A stretch of 64,000 nucleotides of DNA, from NCBI GenBank assembly GCA_900539655.1, contig UQCR01000012.1, positions 25,901-89,900 on the forward strand, given 5' to 3'. The position numbers and the translations under genes were made by a program. The notes below the pieces were generated by a model. That model was given only the letters and a program-made list of their open reading frames with translations, had not been told where the DNA came from and searched no databases. Shown here piece by piece: positions 1 to 7,477 of the stretch. Within the stretch, counting starts at the first letter, position 1. Each line of letters begins with the position of its first letter. The DNA is from an uncultured Robinsoniella sp. Its GTDB lineage: Bacteria > Bacillota > Clostridia > Lachnospirales > Lachnospiraceae.

Positions 1-2
1 TC

Positions 3-80
3 AATAGATGCAAGGTTGACACTGCAATTAAACTTGCTGATGCTCTTGAAGTTACACTTGATGAACTATGTAGGGATTAG
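3..80 (+). CDS. C-terminal end of an XRE-type HTH regulator (cut by window edge)
   Basis: The frame is open from base 3 and ends with TAG at 78-80. The 25 visible residues include KLADALEVTLDELCRD, the usual last helix of Cro/CI-type helix-turn-helix domains (the segment that ends in 'LDEL'). The N-terminal part lies outside the window. It runs opposite to the phage early operon that ends nearby, so it is probably another small phage regulator. Its terminator follows directly. Confidence 0.6.
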   Translation, partial: NRCKVDTAIKLADALEVTLDELCRD

Positions 81-103
81 GCAGCCAATAGGCTGCCTTT
101 ACT
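79..103 (+). terminator. Rho-independent terminator of the partial HTH gene
   Basis: AGGCAGCC, a 4-nt loop (AATA), then GGCTGCCT and a short T run. The perfect 8-bp stem begins inside the stop region of the partial HTH gene. Confidence 0.7.
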
Positions 104-450
104 ATTATACGCCAAAAGACACCTACGCTAAGTAAGTGCCTTTCTTCAGTCGCCCTGTGCGGCAACCATCTCGGTTTTAACAGACACCCGAAAACTGGAT
201 CGACCACCACCGGTCACTCCCGGTTTGGATTTCTTTCTTTTTAAACCGTTCGTGCAAAACAAAGGAATTCTAAGTCTTTCGACCTACTCCCATTCAGGAA
301 CCCAGATCTGTACTGCTGGCGATTCAACTGCCGGGCTGTAACACTCGGCAATCGTATGTGTTTGGGAGAACTTTTTCGTAAATAGATGAGCTGTATCCAT
401 TTGTTTACACTACCATAATATCATATAAATATGTCCTATGATTACGGCTT
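104..450. other. Non-coding stretch between early operon end and phage regulator
   Basis: This roughly 350-base stretch holds no long gene. On the minus strand it contains one possible 38-codon ORF (284-400). It also holds an imperfect inverted repeat around 330-355 (TGCCG...CGGCA arms). It lies where the early operon ends and late phage genes would be expected to begin leftwards, so it may hold a late promoter or a structured RNA. I see no clear promoter. Confidence 0.3.
284..400 (-). CDS. Possible 38-residue small phage protein
   Basis: An ATG at 400-398 opens a 38-codon frame ending in TAG at 286-284. The product begins MDTAHLFTKKF and ends AVQIWVPEWE. Its composition is protein-like, with several aromatic residues and no low complexity. 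It would be the last gene of the leftward early operon. There is no strong ribosome site before the ATG, only a weak GGTAG, so translation is uncertain. No family is recognised. Confidence 0.35.
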   Translation of the reverse strand: MDTAHLFTKKFSQTHTIAECYSPAVESPAVQIWVPEWE

Positions 451-861
451 TTACTCTTTTTTATTTGAAAGCAGCCAGAAAAACTTTCTACGTCTATCAT
501 AATACAAATCTTTCCCACAAGGTATATCCATAAACTCCCTAAGATAATTATAGGATATTCCCTCATTTGTAACTGCTTTTAGAATGTATGGAAATATTAC
601 TGAATCAGCCTCAGTTGCCGTCTGTCGTATGAGATTACATTTTCTTTGCAGTTCTGCTCTTCGCACAGCTAATGCTTGAGTTGGATCTGAATTTCCATAT
701 CCTCTGGGCATGTCTGTTATTTCTAAGCCGCCTACTGTATCTGTCTTATACTTTAACTCATCCATCCATTCATTGTATTGTAGGCAGAAGTTATACAGTT
801 CACAAAATCTTCTCTTACTAATCTGATACTTTTTTTCGTTTATTGGTCTTACATTAGGCAT
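451..861 (-). CDS. Hypothetical phage protein, possible late-gene regulator
   Basis: 136 residues, basic, with an AGGAGGAAGAGGTCA ribosome site before ATG. It sits at the promoter-distal end of the early operon, 13 bp after the preceding gene. In many Firmicute phages that position is held by an ArpU/RinA-like activator of late genes. The size (about 130-150 residues) and the charged helical sequence with a C-terminal basic block (YYDRRRKFFWLL) fit such a role. I see no diagnostic motif, so the assignment rests on position and is an inference. It could equally be an unrelated phage hypothetical. Confidence 0.55.
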   Translation of the reverse strand: MPNVRPINEKKYQISKRRFCELYNFCLQYNEWMDELKYKTDTVGGLEITDMPRGYGNSDPTQALAVRRAELQRKCNLIRQTATEADSVIFPYILKAVTNEGISYNYLREFMDIPCGKDLYYDRRRKFFWLLSNKKE

Positions 862-874
862 TGACCTCTTCCTC

Positions 875-1063
875 CTATCTAAACTCTTTCCCTGTAGCCT
901 TATCCTTAAGCCAGATCCTCCCCTGTATATCGAATCCTGCTAAGCTTGCTACCTGCCTAAGCGCTTCTATTACCGCAAGCACATGCTTAGGTGTCTTCTC
1001 GGCGTTATGTATTGCCCTGCCGGCTGTACTGTCTGTGTAGCCTTCTTTATTTTTGTAGTCCAA
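875..1063 (-). CDS. Small phage protein, unknown function
   Basis: 62 residues, translated from TTG with AGAGGAAAGCA just upstream; no ATG or GTG is better placed. The N-terminal half is polar and the middle is helical (HVLAVIEALRQVASLAGF). It lies in the early operon with 13 bp to the next gene. No family is recognised. Confidence 0.6.
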   Translation of the reverse strand: MDYKNKEGYTDSTAGRAIHNAEKTPKHVLAVIEALRQVASLAGFDIQGRIWLKDKATGKEFR

Positions 1064-1095
1064 TGCTTTCCTCTTTTAGTCTGTTATATTTCAGT

Positions 1096-1374
1096 TTACC
1101 TGATAAGTATTTCGTAAATAAGTTGCTCTGACATTGCAGTAACAGTTGTTGTGTTCCCATGTTTTTCAGCTTCAACCATTACTGTCACATCATTTCTTAA
1201 CTCTTGTATTTTATCCGGATACGCCCCTCGCGCAATAGCTCGCTTAACCAGGTTGATCATGTTATTGCACACGGATAATACAAACGCATCAGCTTCTTTT
1301 TCTTCGTAATCATCCCGCATTGCTTCCATTTCGTAAATACAATTTATCATTGATTGATATAGATTATTCTCCAT
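1096..1374 (-). CDS. Small helical phage protein, unknown function
   Basis: 92 residues behind a GGAGGTAACAG ribosome site. The sequence is predicted mostly helical and acidic at the N-terminus (YEMEAMRDDYEEKEADAF). It has no signal peptide or membrane segment. It is one of a run of small accessory genes between YopX and the operon end. The function is not recognised. Confidence 0.6.
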   Translation of the reverse strand: MENNLYQSMINCIYEMEAMRDDYEEKEADAFVLSVCNNMINLVKRAIARGAYPDKIQELRNDVTVMVEAEKHGNTTTVTAMSEQLIYEILIR

Positions 1375-1398
1375 CTGTTACCTCCATAAATTTTAATA

Positions 1399-1620
1399 TT
1401 AGCCATTGAATATCGGTCTTACTTTTACAAATTTTTTATGATCAACGGCTGGCATATTTTCAATTTCTTTTGCCATTTTAATCATATATTCAATGCTCGT
1501 ATCTTCTTCCGTATCTATTGTAATTACTGTCTTTATACCAATTGTTTTAATGTTACTTATTTTTCTAAATCTTTCATCCCATCTATCATCGCATTGTATA
1601 GCACTAAATTTAGCAATCAT
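1399..1620 (-). CDS. Small phage protein, unknown function
   Basis: 73 residues starting at MIAKFSAIQCDDRW. The frame stays open upstream, but a strong TTAGGAGGCGTAAA site directly precedes this ATG, so the shorter start is chosen. Two beta-strand-like segments (IKTVITIDTE) and a helix (YMIKMAKEIENM) can be seen. No known domain is recognised. Confidence 0.6.
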   Translation of the reverse strand: MIAKFSAIQCDDRWDERFRKISNIKTIGIKTVITIDTEEDTSIEYMIKMAKEIENMPAVDHKKFVKVRPIFNG

Positions 1621-1637
1621 TTTACGCCTCCTAAATT

Positions 1638-1877
1638 TTAATACACAATCTTTACTATAGTACCTTGCGTCTCTATGCAAATAGCAATAATATACTTTCC
1701 TTCTCTTGGTATTTGCATATAATTTCCGCAATCATCGGCAAGTGCCAATGTACCGCTCTCGGTCAGCATAAATTCATCTAAATCGCATCCCACAAGTCCG
1801 TTTTCTTCTGCAACATCCACAAATTCGTCAAGACTCACAGGGTACCCGTCAGTTTTTTTATAAACTGTAAACTCCAT
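1638..1877 (-). CDS. Small acidic phage protein, unknown function
   Basis: 79 residues, acidic in the first half (DEFVDVAEENGLVGCDLDEF) and beta-rich in the second (KYIIAICIETQGTIVKIVY). The ribosome site is GGAAGGGGAATT. The gene ends 17 bp before the next start. No family is recognised. Confidence 0.6.
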   Translation of the reverse strand: MEFTVYKKTDGYPVSLDEFVDVAEENGLVGCDLDEFMLTESGTLALADDCGNYMQIPREGKYIIAICIETQGTIVKIVY

Positions 1878-1916
1878 AATTCCCCTTCCCGGCTTATCGC
1901 CTAAATTTTAATTATG

Positions 1917-2120
1917 TCAACAATCTTCTTTGCAATGCTCCGGTTCACAGTTCTTGCATCCCTGTCCACTGGCCATACTTACGTCCTTATTTTCCACTAT
2001 ATTTCCGATCGTATCCTCAAGGCTTATATTTACATCCCTGTTCTTGCTGGCAGCACATAGTGCCATAACTAGCGCCCCGGCAAATCCACCTGCTATAAAG
2101 CTTATAATGCATCCGATCAT
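1917..2120 (-). CDS. DUF3789-like small membrane protein
   Basis: 67 residues with a TTAGGAGGTAAATAGT ribosome site. One N-terminal glycine-rich membrane helix (IISFIAGGFAGALVMALC) is followed by a basic turn (ASKNRD). This layout is typical of the short DUF3789 proteins found in Firmicute phage early regions. The tail is unusual in carrying four cysteines in CKNCEPEHCKEDC, which could bind metal or form disulfides. The cellular role of DUF3789 is not known. Confidence 0.65.
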   Translation of the reverse strand: MIGCIISFIAGGFAGALVMALCAASKNRDVNISLEDTIGNIVENKDVSMASGQGCKNCEPEHCKEDC

Positions 2121-2132
2121 ACTATTTACCTC

Positions 2133-2564
2133 CTAAACATTGTCAAATATATCTCCTACTCTTTCATAATCCATTTCTCTTGTTTTTGGACTTTCCAGGT
2201 CAAATATAATCGGTCTGTCCGGAACATCGTAATATTCCTCTATATCAAATGGTTCCACCCGAAAGCCAGTATAGTGTATGCTCCAAACAACTTTGCATCG
2301 GTTAAATGCCTCACCCAGCTTTTTGCACGAAAGTATATCATTTTCCCATATTTTATTTCCCCTGCAGTCCTTTAAACCGGTATCCAGGCATACCGTAATC
2401 GGATCAATCTCCACCCATTCTACCAATCCATACCCATCATGACGCAAAATGAAGTGCATATCGCAACCCGGTAAGGTTTTATTTTCTTTATGCAGGTAAT
2501 ATCCTTCCACCCAATCCCTATTGTCAACTCGTTTTCCTTTACATAAAATGCGCATTCTTCCCAT
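2133..2564 (-). CDS. YopX family phage protein
   Basis: 143 residues from MGRMRILCKGKR. The pattern KRVDNRDWVEGYY, then a stretch around DTGLKDCRGNKIWENDIL, then KVVWSIHYTGF matches YopX, where 'TGLKDKNGKKIYEGDIV' is the typical core. YopX proteins are common in Firmicute phages and of unknown function. The frame stays open upstream into the neighbouring HTH gene, but AGGGAGATAAAGCG precedes this ATG and lies 4 bp after the upstream stop. That makes a tight gene pair. Confidence 0.8.
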   Translation of the reverse strand: MGRMRILCKGKRVDNRDWVEGYYLHKENKTLPGCDMHFILRHDGYGLVEWVEIDPITVCLDTGLKDCRGNKIWENDILSCKKLGEAFNRCKVVWSIHYTGFRVEPFDIEEYYDVPDRPIIFDLESPKTREMDYERVGDIFDNV

Positions 2565-2568
2565 CGCT

Positions 2569-2823
2569 TTATCTCCCTGTATGCAGCCTGTTTTTAGCTC
2601 TATGCGTTCCATTCTCGCCATACCGTTCGTGTAAGATATCCCATTCATCCCAGACACTCTGCGGGATGTTGCATAACTTATTCTGTTGCTTGGTTCTCTC
2701 CTGAATCACATAAGTTACGCTGCCCTTAGACACGCCCACAAGCTTTGCAATCTCCCTGTGTTTATATCCCAGTTTATGCAGCCGCTTCACTTCATTTTTC
2801 TTTTCTTCACTTAGTGATTTCAC
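2569..2823 (-). CDS. Helix-turn-helix phage protein
   Basis: 84 residues starting at GTG with GGGAGGCAGAT upstream. Residues 8-40 (KRLHKLGYKHREIAKLVGVS, then a recognition helix GSVTYVIQ) form a resolvase/Hin-like HTH. The C-terminal half is polar. The gene overlaps the end of the upstream LexA-type gene by 17 bp and precedes YopX. It is probably a small DNA-binding regulator. Its target is unknown. Confidence 0.65.
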   Translation of the reverse strand: MKSLSEEKKNEVKRLHKLGYKHREIAKLVGVSKGSVTYVIQERTKQQNKLCNIPQSVWDEWDILHERYGENGTHRAKNRLHTGR

Positions 2824-3223
2824 ATCTGCCTCCCTCTCGAACCATTATGTAGCCCGTTAACCGGATCGCTCTGGATTTCTTGGGCTCTCCATCTATCAGC
2901 CCTTGGTTTTTTAACCGCTCCAAATATTCCGGTACATTACTTTGTGATTTTAATCCGATTCCGGATGCAATCTCCCGGACAGACGGCGGATACATATGCC
3001 GGCTTATATATTCCACCAGATACTGATAGATCTTTTCTTCCGGCTTTTCCATGCATTGATACCTGCGTTTCCGGTATTCCCTCTGTTTCTCCCGGAACAC
3101 CTCCGGGTTCTTGTCCCACCGCCGGCGTTTCAGCATAGCCTGAATATCTTTGTCATCCATATCGCAGTCATTACGGTCGCACTGTATACAGTCCGGATAC
3201 CTGCAATTGTTTGCTATCGCCAT
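2807..3223 (-). CDS. LexA-type winged-helix protein with N-terminal cysteine cluster
   Basis: 138 residues. The C-terminal half (YPPSVREIASGIGLKSQSNV, then YLERLKNQGLI and SRAIRLTG) matches the LexA DNA-binding domain. There is no Ser/Lys autopeptidase domain, so it cannot self-cleave as LexA does. The N-terminus carries four cysteines in CRYPDCIQCDRNDC, a possible zinc knuckle, followed by a basic stretch (KQREYRKRRYQC). The second of two in-frame ATGs, two codons apart, is chosen because it is correctly spaced from GGAGGGGG. Confidence 0.7.
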   Translation of the reverse strand: MAIANNCRYPDCIQCDRNDCDMDDKDIQAMLKRRRWDKNPEVFREKQREYRKRRYQCMEKPEEKIYQYLVEYISRHMYPPSVREIASGIGLKSQSNVPEYLERLKNQGLIDGEPKKSRAIRLTGYIMVREGGRCEITK

Positions 3224-3225
3224 GA

Positions 3226-3756
3226 TCATTCCCCCTCCAGCAACTCCACTGTATTCTGCACCAGTTCATGCAGGCTGCGCTTCTCTGCCAGCAGTGCCGG
3301 CGCAAGCTGTATATATTCCTTTCGTCTTGCGGATACCTGTTCATAAATCATGCGGAAATTAGCACGGTCTATATTCAGGTCCTCCGACAGGCAGAGGTTC
3401 TTAAACCCCAGCCTCCCTACACACTGCCTGGTGCCATCGTCCAGGCTGTCCATTGCCTCCGCTTCCCGGTACATGCCCCAGCGCCGGATCGCATAAAGCA
3501 CATCCTTCCAGGCGGCACCCCAGTCCTTTTCCTCACCCCTTACGATGCCGGCACATTTCTCCCGGATCTCCGCAATGGAGGGAGCAAATTTATTTAAACT
3601 GATATGCTCTTTTAATGCTGCCAGGCAGATACGGTAATCCAGATCAGACAGCATGGTGTACCACACCTCTTTCGCCCGGTTATCCGGCATCAGGTTCGCA
3701 TTTGGATATGCGGCTTTCATTGCTGATGCAATGGAACCAAATTCATTCACATTCAT
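3226..3756 (-). CDS. Replicative helicase loader/inhibitor (G39P-like)
   Basis: 176 residues. The N-terminal pattern MKAAYPNANLMPDN..EVWYTMLSDLDYRICLAALK..ISLNKFAPSIAEIREKC matches the phage helicase loader/inhibitor family (SPP1 G39P type). Such proteins bring the replicative helicase to the replisome organizer at the phage origin. It overlaps the upstream replisome organizer gene by 14 bp, the usual order in these phages. The C-terminal half is helical and charged and fits the helicase-binding part. Confidence 0.75.
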   Translation of the reverse strand: MNVNEFGSIASAMKAAYPNANLMPDNRAKEVWYTMLSDLDYRICLAALKEHISLNKFAPSIAEIREKCAGIVRGEEKDWGAAWKDVLYAIRRWGMYREAEAMDSLDDGTRQCVGRLGFKNLCLSEDLNIDRANFRMIYEQVSARRKEYIQLAPALLAEKRSLHELVQNTVELLEGE

Positions 3757-4432
3757 GTTCGTTCACCCACCTCGCCATATCATCATAAAAATTCGTTTCC
3801 TGCCTCTTAGGCTTTTCTTTCAATGCAAAGACTCCTTTCCAGCCGTTCTCAATAGATTGGTGGAGTATGGCGATCTTTTCATCATTATCCATTGCCAGCC
3901 TGTCAAGCTTTTTCATTATCAGCTCCATCCCTTTTTCGGTTAATGCTGCTTTTGATGCCTTCCGGTGAGCAATAAATTCCAGTATGGCATCATTGAGCAG
4001 GTCATCTGCAGCATATTTTTCTGGCAGTACTTTAGTACTGCTCTTTTCTGTTTTCGTTTTTGTTTCTTGTTTCTGTTTACTTATGTCTGCACTTTGTACT
4101 TCTTTTGTACTTCCTTTGTACTTCTTTTGTACTTCCTTTGTACCGCATTTTGTTGGGTTCAAAAGCGTATACTTTGTACATTCCCCCCGCTTCTTTGAGG
4201 AAATGAAATCAATCAGCCCCAGCTGTTTTAATTCATTTCTCGCATTCGTGAGCGCTTTTTCACTTACACACATCATTCCGCTTAAGCTTACATTCGTCCG
4301 CGCGAACCAGTCCGACCAACTACATCTGTTGTTTATCTGCAATAGCGTATAATAAAGCAACTGTGCGTTATTTGACACTCTGGTTTCTTGCAGCAAATGG
4401 TAAAACCGGTTAAGCAGTTCTATATAATTCAC
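3743..4432 (-). CDS. Phage replisome organizer / replication initiator
   Basis: 229 residues. The N-terminal winged-helix region (about residues 1-90; NAQLLYYTLLQINNRC, then LSGMMCVSEKALTNARNELK) resembles phage replisome organizers and DnaD-related initiators that bind the phage origin. The Lys/Thr/Gln-rich linker (about 95-135) is encoded by tandem 11-bp repeats (see the repeat entry), a typical place for the origin. The C-terminal region (about 140-229) is DnaD-like helical. The next gene is the helicase loader. I infer initiation at the repeats by this protein. Confidence 0.72.
   Translation of the reverse strand: MNYIELLNRFYHLLQETRVSNNAQLLYYTLLQINNRCSWSDWFARTNVSLSGMMCVSEKALTNARNELKQLGLIDFISSKKRGECTKYTLLNPTKCGTKEVQKKYKGSTKEVQSADISKQKQETKTKTEKSSTKVLPEKYAADDLLNDAILEFIAHRKASKAALTEKGMELIMKKLDRLAMDNDEKIAILHQSIENGWKGVFALKEKPKRQETNFYDDMARWVNEHECE
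4024..4041. repeat. Perfect inverted repeat beside the iterons
   Basis: GCAGTAC, TTTA, GTACTGC: a 7-bp perfect inverted repeat inside the replisome organizer gene. It carries the same GTAC core as the iterons 55 bp away. It may be a second binding site or an extrudable element of the same origin. Confidence 0.5.
4092..4146. repeat. Five tandem 11-bp iterons, probable phage replication origin
   Basis: Five consecutive copies of YTTTGTACTTC. GTAC cores begin at 4096, 4107, 4118, 4129 and 4140, exactly 11 bp apart. A further isolated TTTGTAC lies at 4172-4178. Eleven is not a multiple of three, so each copy is read in a different phase. The encoded peptide repeats only every 33 bp, so selection appears to act on the DNA. 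Near-helical spacing puts all sites on one face, as expected for initiator binding, and iterons inside the initiator gene are a known phage layout. Confidence 0.72.
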
Positions 4433-4440
4433 GCCACCAC

Positions 4441-4791
4441 CTACTTATCCATTTTCTTTACTGCCTGCCCGGCTTCATATTCCCGGTACAGTGCTGTCCA
4501 GTCCTCGATCTTCATTGTGGCTAGCCATCCGCAGCGGTCCTTCTTCTGCATGACAACCGGCATTTCCCCTTCCCTGGCATCCCTGGCAGCCTGTTCCATT
4601 GCCCCATACAGGCCGCCCCGCAGCTGTTCTTTGTAAACCTTGCACTCGATATGCATACCGGGCAGCCCTACCACATCCGCATCTCCATTGGCTCCGCTGT
4701 ACTGCTGTCCCCTGCGGCATTCATACCCCTGATCCCTTAGCACACGGGCAAGCGCCCTTTCCCCCCTGGCTCCTTTTGCCCTGCTATTCAT
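4441..4791 (-). CDS. PD-(D/E)XK nuclease, Holliday junction resolvase-like
   Basis: 116 residues. GARGERALARVLRDQGYE, then GANGDADVVGL and HIECKVYKE give the E...D...ExK set of Hjc/VRR-type PD-(D/E)XK nucleases, at about residues 11, 39 and 51. The C-terminal half has a helix with AMEQAARDAREGEMPVVMQK, also usual in this family. It would resolve or trim branched DNA during phage replication and recombination. The gene overlaps the upstream winged-helix gene by 8 bp. Confidence 0.7.
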   Translation of the reverse strand: MNSRAKGARGERALARVLRDQGYECRRGQQYSGANGDADVVGLPGMHIECKVYKEQLRGGLYGAMEQAARDAREGEMPVVMQKKDRCGWLATMKIEDWTALYREYEAGQAVKKMDK

Positions 4792-5071
4792 CGCCTGCCG
4801 CCCTCCTTGCTGCCTTTAAGGACCACCCGATACTTTTTAACCGGTGCTCTTCCTGCTTTACATACCGTCTCAGTGCGCACATATCAATAATGCTGCCGGT
4901 ATCCGGTATATAATAGCCTTTGGAATCCTGCTGGTTAATGATGGGCGTCTCCCTGCGTGCATCTGCAATTAAGTCCCTTACTTTTCTATCCGATAACCCG
5001 GTCAGGATACAGAGCTGCTTTCTGGTTACTGCATTCTGGTATCCTACCGGTATATAATCCACAATATTCAT
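4784..5071 (-). CDS. Winged-helix DNA-binding phage protein
   Basis: 95 residues with an AAGGAGGAAC ribosome site. TRKQLCILTGLSDRKVRDLI is a clear helix-turn-helix, and the following QQDSKGYYIPDT looks like the wing. The C-terminus is a basic helix. Proteins of this kind are common in the replication block of Clostridia phages. The function is not defined. Confidence 0.6.
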   Translation of the reverse strand: MNIVDYIPVGYQNAVTRKQLCILTGLSDRKVRDLIADARRETPIINQQDSKGYYIPDTGSIIDMCALRRYVKQEEHRLKSIGWSLKAARRAAGDE

Positions 5072-5203
5072 GTTCCTCCTTTCCGGGGCGGTCTGCCGCC
5101 CCAGCCTGGCTTATAATAGATTTGTGATATATTATCCGCCCTCCGCAAATATGAATCAGCATTTACGGGTTTCTATATAAAGCATCACTGCCTTATAACA
5201 AAA

Positions 5204-5530
5204 CTAAATATTTCTTCTTTCTATCTCTCCTATCACTATATCAAGTGCGCAACCAGTTCCATATGCGCCATTAGCATATAAGTCGCAATCGTTATAGCAA
5301 GAATTCCCGGCACACGTATTTGGTCTTAGTTTTTCAAGCTTCAATATTAGTGCTTTCTTTGCCAACGCCATATCGCCCTCTTTTATTTCCCATTTAATAT
5401 CTCTGTGGTTGAAACAAGGAATATCCACTTGCATGATTATCTCTGCTCCGAGAATAGTAAATTCTCCCAACCTTAAAAGCTTGTTAAGTTGCTCTTTTTC
5501 ATCTTTTGTCTCACAAATAACTCTGATCAT
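5204..5530 (-). CDS. Cysteine-containing phage protein, unknown function
   Basis: 108 residues with an AAGGAGGAGCG ribosome site. The first 80 residues look alpha/beta (MIRVICETKDEKEQLNKLLR). The C-terminal part has four cysteines (CAGNSCYNDCDLYANGAYGTGC), which might bind zinc. It overlaps the HNH nuclease gene by 4 bp, so the two are translationally coupled. About 130 bases with no gene separate it from the next gene downstream. No family is recognised. Confidence 0.55.
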   Translation of the reverse strand: MIRVICETKDEKEQLNKLLRLGEFTILGAEIIMQVDIPCFNHRDIKWEIKEGDMALAKKALILKLEKLRPNTCAGNSCYNDCDLYANGAYGTGCALDIVIGEIERRNI

Positions 5531-6159
5531 CGCTCCTCCTTGACAGTAATACCATATACCTTATACATCTTTTCAAAAGTTTCTTTTCCCCTTTGATGAG
5601 CTATGATATGGTGTTCCCGGCATAAGCAGATCTTCCGGTATCCGCTGTCATCCACTTTCCTCCGGTTATTCCCCATACCAATCGCATCCACATGGTGTAT
5701 CTCACCAATCCTGCCGCATACCGCACACTTTCTATGCTTCAGGCAGAAATATAAGTACCTGCCTATATCGTCCGTCCTGTTCACCCCCAGGTCATCCAGG
5801 GGGATTCCATTTGCCAGGGAAAACTCCATCAGGGTGTTTATATATTCCCTGGCCGTATCCACCGAGCAGTCTGACAGGCTGAAATACCCGCATCCGGTTC
5901 GTTTCATATGCTCATATTTCATTAGCTCTTTCATATATTCCGGCACATCCCCGCTCCAGGCGGCAATATCTGCAATGGTTGCATAAGCTTTTTTCCTTTG
6001 TTCTATGGAAATATGCCTGCCATCATCGAAGCGCATCTCTGCTTGGCGGATATGCTTATCCAGAACCATTTCTTTTATGTATTTTCCAGGGATTGATATA
6101 TACAGCTGCGTTCCCTGTTCATCCTCCCTGACTTTTTCTACCTTTACGACTGTATGCAC
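5527..6159 (-). CDS. Putative HNHc nuclease (phage recombination type)
   Basis: 210 residues, GTG start. The C-terminal third holds CAVCGRIGEIHHVDAIG, then NNRRKVDDSG, CLCREHHIIAHQRG and ETF. That is an HNH core with two zinc Cys pairs, matching the family annotated as 'putative HNHc nuclease'. The N-terminal 120 residues are the usual family-specific part. In Firmicute phages it neighbours single-strand annealing proteins, as here, which suggests a role in recombination-dependent replication. Confidence 0.78.
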   Translation of the reverse strand: MHTVVKVEKVREDEQGTQLYISIPGKYIKEMVLDKHIRQAEMRFDDGRHISIEQRKKAYATIADIAAWSGDVPEYMKELMKYEHMKRTGCGYFSLSDCSVDTAREYINTLMEFSLANGIPLDDLGVNRTDDIGRYLYFCLKHRKCAVCGRIGEIHHVDAIGMGNNRRKVDDSGYRKICLCREHHIIAHQRGKETFEKMYKVYGITVKEER

Positions 6160-6761
6160 TAATCATCACCATACTTCTTTTTAAAGGATACTAAGAACCT
6201 GCCGATCTGGGCGGCGGTAACGGTATCCTCATTAATCCCGTTTGATGCATACAGCATATCAATATCGATCTTATGCTTTTTGCAGATATCCCGGATCATT
6301 TTTTTCTGCGGCTCCGAAGCCGGTTCCTCCTGCTGGAAAGGGTTTTCTTCCTCTTTCAGCCACAGGTCAAATCCAAGACCCGTGTGGATTGCCACACATT
6401 TCACAAATGACCGGCACATGCTGTTCCAGACACGCTGCTGGCTCATGGAGTTATCCTTTACCGGATTCGTGCCGTTCATCACCGGGGACTGCATGGTGTA
6501 CTCTTTTTCATCTATGACTACTTTGATCCTGGTTTCATAGCACCGGTTTCTGGAATCGTTCTTATCTATAAATTCATGATCACAGTAGTAGAGGCTGCTT
6601 CCGGTCTTTGGGTTTGGTATGGGTTCCCAGTAAACAGTTTCTGCCCCGTGGTCATGCAGCAGCTTAATGCACTGTGCCCAGTTTAAATATAAAAACTTGT
6701 CCCGCTCTTCACAGTACGGGGTTACATCTAATTTTCGTAGCTCATCATATGGTTTCAGCAT
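6159..6761 (-). CDS. Sak/DUF1071-type single-strand annealing protein
   Basis: 200 residues with AGGAGGATTCCC before ATG. The early segment KFLYLNWAQCIKLLHDHGAE and the later KVVIDEKEYTMQSPVMNG, then SQQRVWNSMCRSFVKCVA, match the DUF1071 (Sak) annealing family, which catalyses strand annealing in phage recombination. The last 45 residues (PQKKMIRDICKKHKIDID and onward) are a helical tail. It abuts the HNH nuclease gene at base 6159, which fits a recombination pair. Confidence 0.75.
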   Translation of the reverse strand: MLKPYDELRKLDVTPYCEERDKFLYLNWAQCIKLLHDHGAETVYWEPIPNPKTGSSLYYCDHEFIDKNDSRNRCYETRIKVVIDEKEYTMQSPVMNGTNPVKDNSMSQQRVWNSMCRSFVKCVAIHTGLGFDLWLKEEENPFQQEEPASEPQKKMIRDICKKHKIDIDMLYASNGINEDTVTAAQIGRFLVSFKKKYGDD

Positions 6762-6912
6762 GGGAATCCTCCTTCATCCAGTTCCCGGAAAAAAACCAGT
6801 CGATAAATTCTTTTTTATCCTTACCTTCCAGGAAATCTAAGTTTTCTTTTGCATAGAGAAATGCATCTTCCTCCGATATTACTTCGTTTGTGGATAGTTC
6901 TTTATAATGCAT
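6745..6912 (-). CDS. Small acidic phage protein (55 residues)
   Basis: An ATG preceded by GGGAGGCTTTGTCAA opens a 55-codon frame: MHYKELSTNEVISEEDAF... ending KEDSHAETI. The product is acidic and predicted helical (FLEGKDKKEFIDWFFSGNW). It overlaps the start of the annealing-protein gene by 17 bp, so translation is probably coupled. No family is recognised, but the strong ribosome site and tight packing support a real gene. Confidence 0.6.
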   Translation of the reverse strand: MHYKELSTNEVISEEDAFLYAKENLDFLEGKDKKEFIDWFFSGNWMKEDSHAETI

Positions 6913-6959
6913 TTGACAAAGCCTCCCGTTTTGCTCTATAATACATATAGAGTTATTTT

Positions 6960-7256
6960 TTATGTGTTTGATTGAATAGTCCCTAAACTTTGGTCGGTGT
7001 GGGGACTATTTCCATTTACAATACTTTCAAAAAATGATGTCAGTTTCCATATATCTTTTTTTGAAAAGGTTCCCGTAGGATCAATGTCTGCAATTCCTTG
7101 TAACAGTCCCGCAGAATATCTCATCGTATCGTAACGGTCCAAATGATTCTCAAGCTGAACCCGGTGCAATGTGTTAATTATTTGATCAATATTATTCCAT
7201 TTTTCAAATGGATCACTTTGTATTTCTGGTTCCTGTACCGATTCAATCCATATCAT
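6960..7256 (-). CDS. Hypothetical phage protein
   Basis: 98 residues, AAGGAGGAAACGAG ribosome site, acidic N-terminus and a helical middle (WNNIDQIINTLHRVQLENHL). It overlaps the upstream small membrane-protein gene by 14 bp. No domain is recognised. Confidence 0.55.
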   Translation of the reverse strand: MIWIESVQEPEIQSDPFEKWNNIDQIINTLHRVQLENHLDRYDTMRYSAGLLQGIADIDPTGTFSKKDIWKLTSFFESIVNGNSPHTDQSLGTIQSNT

Positions 7257-7428
7257 CTCGTTTCCTCCTTTCTAAGTGCTCCAGCTCCTGTATATAGTAA
7301 TAGATTAACAGACATATAAAACTGCCTGCAGAAATCACCTCTATTACCGTCCAAGGAGTCTGAAATATGATCTGCACTGTTTCCATTATGCAGGCTGTTG
7401 CCAGCAGGCTAATTAATTTGTTTTTCAT
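7243..7428 (-). CDS. Small phage membrane protein
   Basis: 61 residues with two hydrophobic stretches (LISLLATACIMETVQIIF and ISAGSFICLLIYYYI) and a charged tail (ELEHLERRKRDDMD). It is probably a two-helix membrane protein. The ATG at 7428 is preferred over the GTG one codon earlier because of its spacing from AGAAGG. The function is unknown. Confidence 0.55.
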   Translation of the reverse strand: MKNKLISLLATACIMETVQIIFQTPWTVIEVISAGSFICLLIYYYIQELEHLERRKRDDMD

Positions 7429-7477
7429 CACAAACCTTCTTTCTACAGTTTTTTATCCAACTATGCATTAACCTTTC

